Part shown: one piece after another, positions 30,120-38,416 of the stretch | Position numbering within the stretch: the first letter of the stretch is position 1 | How the letters are laid out: each line of letters begins with the position of its first letter | Source of the DNA: Symbiodinium natans | Lineage: Eukaryota; Sar; Dinophyceae; Suessiales; Symbiodiniaceae | DNA: 64,000 bases | Direction: 5' to 3' | NCBI GenBank assembly: GCA_905221605.1 | Contig: CAJNDS010002073.1 | Location: 577,701-641,700 of the forward strand | The notes under the pieces: model-generated | What the model was told of the DNA's origin: nothing | Seen by the model: only the letters and a program-made list of their open reading frames with translations | Databases searched by the model: none | Position numbers and translations under genes: made by a program

Positions 30120-31891
30120 ATGGAGACGGATGTCGAGGCGGAGCCCATGCTCCCGCCGTCAGAGCGACTGGAGCTTTACAGGAGCTCCCTACGAGATCGC
30201 TGTGCCCAGACAGGGTTTAGGGTTTAGGGTTTAGGGTTTAGGGTTGAGGGCTTAGGGTTTAGGGTTTAGGGTTTAGGGTTTAGGGTTTAGGGTTTAGGGT
30301 TTAGGGTTTAGGGCATTGTGCCCAGATCCAGACCCCTAAATCAAGCTGGCATTCTTCAATGCAATTCATGAGGGTGTGCTGTGCTCTCTTGCTGGAGTTG
30401 CTCCCCCAAAAAAAGCAGGGAAGCAGGAAGGAGAGTCCCCTGATTGTGGACGAAGCCTTGGCTCATGTGGTTCGGTTTAGGGTTTAGTGTTTAGGGTTTA
30501 GGGTTTAGGGTTCAGGGTTTAATGTTTAGGGTTTAGGGTTTAGGGTATTTTGACGCTCAGGCACTGACGTCCTGGAGGACGTGGCTGCTTGGGCTGTTGG
30601 CTACAAGGCGTGGGCCCTGTCAAACCCCGTGATTCGGGCGCTCTTGGTTTTTGTGGCACGCGTGAGCTTCGTGGCCGACTTGGCCTTGGATATCAACGTC
30701 GGACTTGAGCTGCGAGCTTCAGGGAACTTCTGGTGGAGCGGCATCTGCTTCAGCATCATCCTTTTCACCTATCTGGTTCTGGCCTGTGCCTTGCGCCTTG
30801 GGGACCAAAGGAACCCTAAAACTGGGGTCAGATACACTATACTACTATAATTACTATGAGGGTATATGAACCATCAACCCTTTTAGGGTTCACTTCGTCC
30901 CCAAGGCGCGAGAAAGCCGTGCAAAGGTTGCAATCTGGCTGCCTGCCCGAGCGCCCGAGGGCGGCGAAGGCATTGTGGATCCTACTCAGCGTGCCGCTGC
31001 TGGTGGCCACGGACATCCTCGTGACGCTGAGGTACTTGTGGCAGGATCCGCTGGAGGTCGAAGTCTTCCATTTCTTGAAGCTCCGGGGCCTGCTTGAGGC
31101 TGTTGAGGCCATGTTGCAGACGCTCCTGCAGAGCTACGTTGCATTCCGTCTCTTGAACCCCGGCGGCTTCTTTGCAGAGGTAGAGGCGAAGCAAGTGAAG
31201 CCAACGGCGCTGTGCCTCTCCATCGTGTTCTCCATCAAGAACTTGGGCGAGCAGTTTCTTGGTAGCCTTTACCCTCTCATTTGTGTTCTTTGTTTTTTTG
31301 GTTCTGGGTTCCCTTGTTAAAGTAACCAACCAAAAACAGGGTACCCTTATGATGAGATGCATAGCGGGCTGCCAAGGTTTCTGTTTCTGGAGAAGTTCTC
31401 GAAGCTGCAGACACATGGGGACAAGAAGCTCCTCGAACACACCAAAGACCTAGGTGTTTTGCTTTCTCGTTCTTGCTGGTTGCGGATGGACCTCTGAACC
31501 CCTAAACCCCTAAACCCTAGGCCCTAAACCCTAAACCCTAAACCCTAAAGCGCAGCTTGCCTAAGCCCTGAACCCTTAACCCCAGCCACCTTCAGCTTGC
31601 GGGTGTCCTAAGTTCCCCTGTAAAGTAATCAACTCCAGGAACGGTTTTCTTGTGGTTTAGGGTTTAGGGTTTAGGGTTTAGGGTTTCGGGGACAAGGTCC
31701 CTGAGGCCCTTATTGGGGAACCCCTATATCACCCTTTTTCTCCCCTATATTCAGCCAGGCTCTTCTTGAAGACGATGTGTGCTTTGGGCGATGGCCTGGC
31801 ACCCTCCAGTCTTTTCGACCAGGTGGCTCGGAGCCGCTATGTCAACTGCGAGTTCGAGCCACGGTTGATTTGGAAGTCCATTGTTGCTAGG
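30120..31891 (+). CDS. XK-related-like membrane region, exons 1-6 of a multi-exon gene
   Basis: Exons 30120-30209 (ATG start, ETDVEAEPMLPPSERLELYR), 30326-about 30469, 30578-30792, 30906-31253, 31377-31453 and 31755-31891. Four hydrophobic segments are visible: PVIRALLVFVARVSFVADLA, WWSGICFSIILFTYLVLACA, ALWILLSVPLLVATDILVTL and TALCLSIVFSIKNLG. Segment LRGLLEAVEAMLQTLLQSYV resembles the E-A-x-x-Q-x-x-L-Q core of XK-related proteins, some of which scramble phospholipids in membranes; that role here is inference. Most exon phases fit across the introns. Introns 3 and 4 are TIR introners, and introns 1, 2 and 6 carry telomeric repeat. Confidence 0.6.
30201..30326 (+). repeat. Telomeric insertion with 10-base target duplication (intron 1)
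   Basis: TGTGCCCAGA occurs at 30201-30210 and 30317-30326 around a (TTTAGGG)n block. The coding frame reads up to the first copy and resumes at the second. A GC donor at 30204 with AG at 30325 keeps the frame. Confidence 0.75.
30470..30577 (+). repeat. Telomeric intron 2 of the XK-related-like gene
   Basis: The upstream exon reads SPLIVDEALAHV and runs straight into GTTCGGTTTAGGG. The block ends near 30546 and the next exon starts GAC at 30578 after TGGAG. GT-AG, phase 0. Confidence 0.55.
30793..30905 (+). mobile_element. Introner, family CTTGGGGAC (intron 3)
   Basis: Element 30797-30905 has ends CTTGGGGACCAAAGGAACCC and GGGTTCACTTCGTCCCCAAG (inverted). GCGC precedes and follows it. Removing one GCGC plus the element joins TGT GCC TT to G CGC GAG AAA in frame. 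Donor GC, acceptor AG. The same element is intron 37261-37402. Confidence 0.85.
31254..31376 (+). mobile_element. Introner, family J (intron 4)
   Basis: Element 31258-31376 runs from CTTGGTAGCC to GGCTGCCAAG, with GTTT duplicated at 31254-31257 and 31377-31380. Splicing GT (31254) to AG (31376) gives GAG CA|G TTT CTG in frame. The core GGTTCTGGGTTCCCTTGTTA and CAGGGTACCCTTATGATGAG is shared with families A and I. Confidence 0.85.
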
Positions 31892-32226
31892 GTTTAGGGT
31901 TTAGGGTTTCGGGTTTAGGGTTTAGGGTTCAGGGTTCAGGGCTTGGGGTTTAGGGTTTAGGGTTTAGGGTGTCGGGCTCAAACCCCCAAAGTCCTGCTTT
32001 AAAAACCTCGTCAAAAACACATGAAAAAGAGCACCCCAAAGCCCCAAAGCTCTCCAACGAGCGTTTTCAAGTCTCTCGGGGAGAGGATTAGGGGGACCCT
32101 TGGGGACATAGACCCTCTGAATAAGGCCCCTCTTTAAGAGGGCCAGAAGAAGGTTCAGAAAGGGTCCCCTTTAAGGGTCCCCCTTATCCTACCTAGGAGT
32201 CTCTACGTCCCTCAGCCCTTTCAAAG

Positions 32227-32348
32227 CCCAGAGGGTCCATTTGTAGTACTATTATGGAATTAGGCACTCCAAAACCCTATTCAGTATGGTTTTTGGACTG
32301 TTTTTGGGTACCAAATTCCATAATAGTCATACAAATGGACCCTCTGGG
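32227..32348. mobile_element. Long-TIR palindromic element, family H
   Basis: Arms of about 35 bases, CCCAGAGGGTCCATTTGTAG onward and its near-perfect complement ending ACAAATGGACCCTCTGGG, with a 50-base loop. It sits inside the intron just upstream of the exon at 32352. Single copy in this window. Confidence 0.8.
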
Positions 32349-32351
32349 AAG

Positions 32352-35300
32352 CATCCAATATCCTTGCACCCGTTGGCTTTGCCCGCTACCCTGGCCGAAT
32401 CATCACCTTTGACAGGTTTCTCCAACCGCAAACTCTGGGTTTAGGGTTTAGGGTTTAGGGTTTAGGGTGTAGGGTGTAGGGTTTAGGGTTTAGGGTTACC
32501 TTATCGGGCGGGCAGAAGGAGAGCCAAGTGGAACGAGCAACTACTCAGGTTCGCAACGACCATTTTTAACGACCATGTCTGTGAAGGGGCAGGGACTCGA
32601 AGGGTGTAGGGTTTAGGGGGGTTTAGGGTTTAGGGTTTAGGGGAACAAGAGTCTTGAAGTTCGTAGTGATCGTTTCCAGGATGGGCTATTAGGCCTTATA
32701 GTCCCCATAATCAACCCTACAAAGGGCCTTTTGAAGGGCTTATAGGGTATAATGGCCCATCCTGGTTTAGTGATAGAGAAGACTAGACAGATCTCGCCGA
32801 CTGGCGGGACATCACACACGGTCCGCACCCATGGCAGCTGAACACGGACCAACCCTTGTATTCCCCTCATAGATATGCTGCTCTGCTGAACACAGACCTA
32901 CCCTTGTATTCCTTCATAGATATGCTTGTGATACATCCCTGACAACCCCTCATGTACTGGGTGGTCGGGCTTAAGCGCGGATACCACAGGGGGGAGAGGG
33001 GGGGGGGATTGACAGGGGAGACAGAATGCTCCTAAACCCAAACCCCAAACCCCAAACCCTAAACCCTAAACCCACACATTCATTGCAAGACAAGGACCTC
33101 GGTGAGGTCGACCGCTCCGAACTCTGGGTTCTCGCTCGGGCGGCCAGGGACAGCCCGGTCTTGGAAGAGCTCAGATTTGCAAAGGCGCCATTCGGGTTTA
33201 GGGTTTAGGGTTTCGGGTTGGTGTTTAGGGTTCAGGGTTTAGGGTTTAGGGTTTAGGGCTTAGGGCTTAGGGCTTAGGGTTTGGGGTTTGGGGTTTAGGG
33301 TTAGGGTTTAGTGGGGGTGGGGTATCTGCTTGTATGGGTAGTTCGCCTTTTTTGCTTAGGATTTTGGGTCCCCTTGTGAAATGGCACCCTTCTACTCGGA
33401 CCCCTAACCGGGACCCTAATTTAGAGAACCGCCCTTTCAATAGTTGATGTCTGGTCTTTTAGCGTGGTGTTCTTTGTTCCTGCCTGTGAAAAGAGTTTCA
33501 GTGTGTGGGTGTTTAGGGTGTAAACCCTAAGCCCTAAAGCCTTTTGAGGTCTACGACGGCATAAAGGTTCAGGACTTTAGGGCTTGACGGTGTTTATAGG
33601 GTTTAGCCCTAGACCCTAAACCCTAAACCCTAAACCCTAATTTAGGTTTTCATGCTTCTGGTGCGGCCGACCCGAAGCACACTCTCTAGGAGACCCTGCC
33701 TTGGCTTTCAAGAGTTCGCGTGAAAGGGTTTAGGGTTTAGGGTTTAGGGTTTAGGGTTTAGGGTTTAGGGTTTAGGGTTTAGGGTTAGGGTTTAGGGTTG
33801 GGATGTTCCCCCATATACGAACAGCCCTTAGTAGGATTATAGTCAGGGGTTCTATAATCCCCCAACTCAGGCCTGCTAGCATACGGGGGAACATCCCAAG
33901 GTAAGGGGTTTCAAGGGTTTGGGGCTTTGGGTCGGAGTCTTCGGGTCTAAGGCCTAACAGAGGCCCTAAACCCCTCAACCCTGAACCCTAAACCATAAAC
34001 CCCCCAAACCCTGAACCCTAAACCCTAAACCCTTAAACCCTTAACCCTTAACCCTTCTTAACCCTTAACCCCTAACCCTTGACCCTTAAAGCCTTAACCC
34101 TTAAACCCTGAACCCTAAACCCTAAATCCTAAACCCTAAACCCTAAACCCTAAACCCTACCCTGAACCCTAAACCCTCAAGCCCTAAGCCCTAAACCCGA
34201 AACCCTAAACCCTCAACCCTAAACCCTCGACCCTAAACCCTCAAGGCCAGCTTCTTGCGCACCCTGGTGCGCACCCCGACGCAGACCAACCTCCTCAAGA
34301 GCTGGGTGAACGAGCTCTTGCACAGCCGTCACCTTCAGAGGCTCCGGGGGGACTTTAGGGTTTAGGGTTTAGGGCTTAGGGTTTAGGGTTTAGGGGTGGT
34401 AGCTTTACGCTTCAGAATCTTGGGGGCTGCAAGCACTGGGTGGCCCAGTGGTGTGTTTGGGTTCTGGGTTCCCGTACCCAAAGGGTCCCAAGTACCTATA
34501 TGGGGGGACACTTACCCAAACCATAAAAGTGATTCCTATTACAGCAACCCTACATTCTGCTAGCAGAATGTAGGTACTTAGGGCCCTTTGGGTTATACGG
34601 TGAGCAAGCCATATTATTCAGATGGTTACTGGGCTAGCAAGAGCAAGTTGCTGGGTGGTAGCCTTATCTCGCATCGCCTGGCATAAATACGCATCGGGGA
34701 CCGTCCAAACGGCGACCGGGCGCTCGAGCAAAGTCTACGAGCAACAACAACAATCCATCGTCTTCTTAGGGATTTGCTGCCAAGAGGCACTCCAACTTGT
34801 TGTTACTAACTGACGAACCTAAACCCTAATCCCTAAAGTGTTGTGAGTGTTGTGAGTTTTGGGCGCGCGCTGACACCGACGGGCAGCGTCCACGTTGGGT
34901 TTTCGCCTTCACCGGTGCGCATACCTGGCACTGATGTGTCATTCGCTCCAGGAGTGTCCACGCTGGGGGTGATATGTGTGTTTTAGCCAACTCATGTGAG
35001 TTAAATCCAATCTTCGCAGGTGATACGTAGGATTTTTCAGGGGGACATCCCCAAGTATCCCTAAACCCTAAACCCTAAACCGCTAAAACCAGGCATGTTC
35101 TAGGGTCCTGAAGGGAGAAGGGTTCATTTGGGGCATCGGTACCGCGTGATCCTTAGGGAAGCTTAGGGAGTCCTAGGGAGTAGTGGGGAGTATTAAGGAA
35201 CCTCGGGTTACGTACCGCCCTTGAACCCCCCTCTTTCAAGAACCCTATAAACAATACCCACAAAGGTCCGTGATCTTTAGGGTTTAGGGTTTAGGGTTTT

Positions 35301-35936
35301 CAGCACCTTCCGCAGGCTCTACATCGATGGGACGTCTATCGGCATGGGCCTGGTTGAGGAGGAAATCTGGGAGGCGGTTCTCAAGGCTTGCTGGCCCAGT
35401 GGTCGCCCTTTTGCCCCCCATGCTTCTGTGGGTCCTAGGTTCCCTTATAAGTTTAGGGTTTAGGGTTTAGGGTTTGGGGTTTAGGGTTTAGGGTTTAGGA
35501 GGATCCTAAGTGTCTGCCTACATAGCAGAATGTAGGGTTGCTGTAGTAGGAATTACTATTCTGGTTTGGGTAATTGCTTTCCATATAGGTACTTTGGGTT
35601 CTCAAGGCTTGCTGGCCCAGTGGCGCCCTTTTGCACCCCCCCTTTTTTCTTCGTGGGTGCCAGGTCCGTCCCCCCTTGTAAAGCAACCAACTTTTCGAAA
35701 CAACCCCCCCCCCCCACCCCCCAAAAAAGGGTGCCCTTACTATGATGTGGTTACCTAGGATGCCCAGTAGGACCCTTATTCCCTTTTTGGGGGGTTTAGG
35801 TTCCCTTCTAAACCCCTTAACCAAAGAAGGGCACCCTTTTTAAGCCTTGGTTACTGGGCAGCCTGGTTACTGGGGCTACTTGTACCAAGAAGGTCTTTGC
35901 AGAGTCTGCAGAGTCGATGCCGCGGCACTCCCTGGA
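32352..35936 (+). CDS. Middle exons (7-11) of the XK-related-like/ankyrin gene
   Basis: Exons about 32352-32438 (NILAPVGFARYPGRIITFDR), 33090-33195 (DKDLGEVDRSELWVLARAAR then LEELRFAKAPF), about 34251-34335 (FLRTLVRTPTQTNLLKSWVN), about 35304-35385 (LYIDGTSIGMGLVEEEIWEA) and 35895-35936 (VFAESAESMPRHSL). The exon 7-8 join is exact: G|GTTTAGGG at 32438/32439 and AAG|AC at 33089/33090 give CTG GAC AAG. LEELRF and HLQ-LYIDGTSIG recall leucine-rich repeats but too few are present to call the fold. Exons 10-11 join with GC-AG, exon 11 to the next with GA-AG. Confidence 0.5.
33720..33800 (+). repeat. Telomeric block (TTTAGGG)n
   Basis: About 11 units within the large intron before exon 9. Confidence 0.95.
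33800..33900. mobile_element. TIR element, family C
   Basis: GGGATGTTCCCCCATATACG at left and CATACGGGGGAACATCCCAA at right, with an ATTATAGTC...TCTATAAT palindromic centre. Confidence 0.8.
33965..34243 (-). repeat. Telomeric block with CCCTTAA and CCCTCAA variants
   Basis: CCCTAAA units mixed with CCCTTAA (34035-34110) and CCCTCAA. Confidence 0.9.
34480..34595 (-). mobile_element. Family K element, reverse copy
   Basis: The stretch CACTTACCCAAACC...TTCCTATTACAGCAACCCTA...CATTCTGCTAG is the near complement of 35505-35605. Confidence 0.7.
35386..35894 (+). mobile_element. Nested family J introner with telomeric and family K insertions
   Basis: The outer element begins CTTGCTGGCCCAGTGG and ends GGGGCTACTTGTACCAAG, with AAGG on both sides (35383-35386 and 35892-35895). 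The 27-base stretch from GGTTCTCAAGG to CCCAGTGG is duplicated at 35376-35402 and 35597-35623 around a telomeric block (35452-35500) and a family K element (35505-35605). An A/J core follows to 35860. GC (35386) to AG (35894) joins AAG to GTC TTT GCA in frame. Confidence 0.65.
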
Positions 35937-36145
35937 GAGAATTGAGGTGGCGGGTCGAGAGCTTTAGCTGAATGGGTGCACTTTAGGGTTTATAGGGTTT
36001 AGAGTTTAGGGTTTAGGGTTTAGGGTTTACACTGTTTGGGATACTTCTCTTCCCCCTATAGAACTGACAGTGTACGCTTTTTTTGGGGGGGCTTATGAAC
36101 CCAGCAGCTAAACCCTAAACCCTAAACCCTAAACCCTAAACCAAG

Positions 36146-38206
36146 GAGCCGGTGTTGCTGAAGCCCTGCGCTGAGCCCTGGCGCAGGGCCTTGTTTCAAG
36201 CCACGTGGCCGGAGTTGCGCCTGGCGCTTCAAAGGGAGAAGCTTCTCCCTGCGGAGGTTGGAGAGAGTCGGTTTAGGGTTTAGGGTTTAGGGTTTAGGGT
36301 TTAGGGTTGTATAGGGTTTAGGGTTTTGGGATTTTTGTCCCTGCGGAGGTTGGAGAGAGTCTCTTTGTTGCGGCAGGCCTCCAGCGGCTGACGAAGCACC
36401 TGGGCCTGTTAATCAGCCTGGGCGCCTCACCGAATGGAAACGGGAAGAAGTTGCCCTTGATCAGTGCTGCGCTTCAAAACGCATCGGGCAACGCAAAGCT
36501 GCTTCTGGAACACCGAGCTCACGTTGATGCAACTTCCGGTTCGGGGCTCACCGCTCTCTATGGGGCCGCACAGGCGAATGCCGCTCAAACGTTGCAGGTT
36601 CTTCTGCAGCACAAGGCGGAGGTAAATCTTGCAATCGGGCCAAAGAAGCTGACAGCCCTGCATATTGCTGCGAGGGGCACCTGCAACGATGCCTTGCGGA
36701 TGCTCCTGGAGCATGAAGCGGATCCCAACAAGGCCAACACAGACGGGGTCACCGCTGTTCATGTCGCTTGCGAGGCGTCCCACTTGAATGCTGTCAGCTG
36801 CGTGGAGTTCCTTCTAGCCCACAAGGCCCCCCTGGTGCTTAGTAGGGAATTGGGGAATGAGGTACCCTACATAATCCCTTAAAGGGTATAGAAGGGGGGA
36901 TATAGGGTACCTGATGCCTCATTCCCTATTAAGAACCAGCAAGAGGCTGATGCCAACAAGTTGACAGCCAGCCGGAGGACGCCCTTGCACTATGCCCTGA
37001 GATCCCCTTCCATTGCTTTGGGAACCGCGTTGCTGCAGCCACTGCTGGAGAATGGAGCTGATGCTGGGACCCAGAGTTGGCTATTATTCCTTTTTTGGGA
37101 GGTGTTTCGGTTCCCGTATAAACCCCTTCAACTCCAAAAGGGCACCCTTTTGATTCCTAGCTTGCTCCTGGACTTGGGCTTAGGATGCGAACCACGCAGA
37201 CGACGGCGGAGATGTTCCCCTCTGCCTTGCGGTCGAGAAGAATGCCGCGACGGCTGTGCAGTTCCTTGGGGACCAAATGAACCCTAAAATTTTCGGTCAT
37301 ATACCCTATACTACTATAATGACTATAATATACCCTGTACTACTATAATTACTATTAAGGTATATGAACCATATTTGTTTAAGGTTTCATTTCGTCCCCA
37401 AGGTTGCTTTTGGAGCGAAGAGCGGAGCTGCACAGCGCAACAGTTCCTGGCCAGACGCCCCTCCATCTGGCTGCAGAATGTAAGTCCTTGGAGAGCATGA
37501 AGCTGCGTTCGAAGTTAAGTCCAGTTGCAAGAAGCGCTTATAGGGTTTGGGGTTTAGGGTTTTAGTTTTAGGGTTTAGGGTTTAGGGTTTAGGGTTTAGG
37601 GTTTAGGGTTTAGGGTTTAGGGTTTAGGGTTTAGGGTTTAGGGTTTAGGGTTTAGGGTTTAATTAGGGTTAAATCCAGTTACAAGAAGGGCTCTAGCTTC
37701 CTTAGGAGAAAGCCTTTTGCTGTTATGGAAAGTTAACGTAATGTTAGGCGCTTGACGAAGAACTTAGGAAAGTCTTGCTCATGTGGCGGGCAGATGTAAG
37801 CCGGGTGAACGAGCATGGCCGCACTCCACTTCTGGACGCAGCTGCAGAAAACTCCGTGCCGTGTGCGCGGATGCTTCTGGAATCTGGGTCTTGGAGTACT
37901 ATACTTTAATACTTTTTTTGGTTCTGGGTTCCTATTATAGCTACTTATACCTAAAAAGTGTATACTTTTTTTCAGGTCTACTCCAAAGCTAAGGAATACC
38001 GGTCCGATGTGAACCATTGCGAGAGCGGCCGCGGTGAGACCGCCTTGATGATGTTTGGCATGCGCCACTCTGCTGAAGGGCTCCGGCTCTTGCTGGAAGC
38101 GGGGGCAGATCCCACTTTGAAGACGACCGACGGCTACAGGGTAGATGACCTGGCAGTTTCTGAGTCCAAGGAGATTCAGGAGCTTCTCAAGGGTGTCTTG
38201 GAGTAG
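36146..38206 (+). CDS. Ankyrin-repeat C-terminal region, exons 12-18
   Basis: Exons 36146-36256, 36349-36834, 36940-37059, 37184-37260, 37403-37501, 37768-about 37890 and about 37980-38206 (TAG 38204-38206). About nine ankyrin repeats can be read, for example GLTALYGAAQANAAQTLQVL, LTALHIAARGTCNDALRMLL, RRTPLHYAL, GGDVPLCLAVEKNAATAVQL, GQTPLHLAAEC, GRTPLLDAAAENSVPCARML and GETALMMFGMRHSAEGLRLL. Ankyrin repeats bind partner proteins; the partner is unknown. Five introns are in phase with GT, GC or GA donors. If joined to the XK-related-like exons upstream the product is roughly 880 residues, a fusion I infer from phase and strand only. Confidence 0.75.
36246..36361 (+). repeat. Telomeric insertion with perfect 24-base duplication acting as a GT-AG intron
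   Basis: A 24-base site starting TCCCTGCGGAGGTTGGAG is present at 36246-36269 and 36338-36361 with (TTTAGGG)n plus a short degenerate tail between. The site contains GAG|GTT; splicing GT at 36257 to AG at 36348 removes 92 bases and gives CCT GCG GAG GTT GGA GAG AGT CTC in frame, i.e. PAEVGESLFVAAGLQRLTKH. Confidence 0.85.
36832..36939 (+). mobile_element. Introner, family G (ankyrin intron)
   Basis: CTGGTGCTTAGTAGGGAA at left, TTCCCTATTAAGAACCAG at right (inverted). Intron 36835-36939, GT-AG, phase 0, joins KAPL to QEADANKLTASRRTPLHYAL. Sibling copies at 46361-46470 and 61714-61815. Confidence 0.85.
37060..37183 (+). mobile_element. Introner, family A (ankyrin intron), GA-AG
   Basis: GATGC flanks the insert (37060-37064 and 37184-37188). 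Ends GGGACCCAGAGTTGG and CTTGCTCCTGGACTTGGG, core GGTTCCCGTATAAACCCCTT and AAAAGGGCACCCTTTTGATT. Splicing GA (37060) to AG (37183) restores NGADANHADDGG, a typical ankyrin loop. Confidence 0.85.
37261..37402 (+). mobile_element. Introner, family CTTGGGGAC (ankyrin intron)
   Basis: Element 37265-37402 with ends CTTGGGGACCAAATGAACCC and GGTTTCATTTCGTCCCCAAG. The duplication is GTTC/GTTG. GT (37261) to AG (37402) gives GTG CA|G TTG CTT, i.e. AVQLLLERRAELH, in frame. The interior duplicates an ACTACTATAAT motif. Confidence 0.85.
37514..37692 (+). repeat. Telomeric insertion with 25-base duplication
   Basis: GTTAAGTCCAGTTGCAAGAA (37514 on) and GTTAAATCCAGTTACAAGAA (37668 on), 25 bases with 3 differences, bracket (TTTAGGG)n 37545-37667. 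It lies inside the intron between exons 37403-37501 and 37768. Confidence 0.8.
37890..37995 (+). mobile_element. Introner, family I (last ankyrin intron)
   Basis: CTTGGAGTACTATACTT at left, GGTCTACTCCAAAG at right, core TTTTTTTGGTTCTGGGTTCC and ACCTAAAAAGTGTATACTT. The same element is at 55755-55835. Exact splice points are ambiguous; TTTCAG|GTC gives an in-frame join. Confidence 0.7.
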
Positions 38207-38266
38207 TTCGCCCCGCTCTTGCAAAGTCTCGTGCGTGTGGCAAAAGCAATGCAGGAGATAAACCCT

Positions 38267-38416
38267 ATAGCCCCTAAACCCTAAACCCTAAACCCTAAAC
38301 CCTAAACCCTAAACCCTAACCCCTAAACCCTAAACCCTAAACCCTAAACCCTAAACCCTAAACCCTAAACCCTAAACCCTAAACCCTAAACCCTAAACCC
38401 TAAACCCTAAACCCTG
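38267..38416 (-). repeat. Telomeric block (CCCTAAA)n
   Basis: About 20 units, immediately 3-prime of the ankyrin gene. Confidence 0.95.

Noticed and set aside
30837-31440. Minus-strand ORFs of 91-152 residues
   Set aside because: Antisense shadows of the XK-related-like exons, which have membrane segments and phase-matched introns on the plus strand.
36427-36783. 118-residue minus-strand ORF
   Set aside because: Antisense shadow of clear ankyrin repeats.
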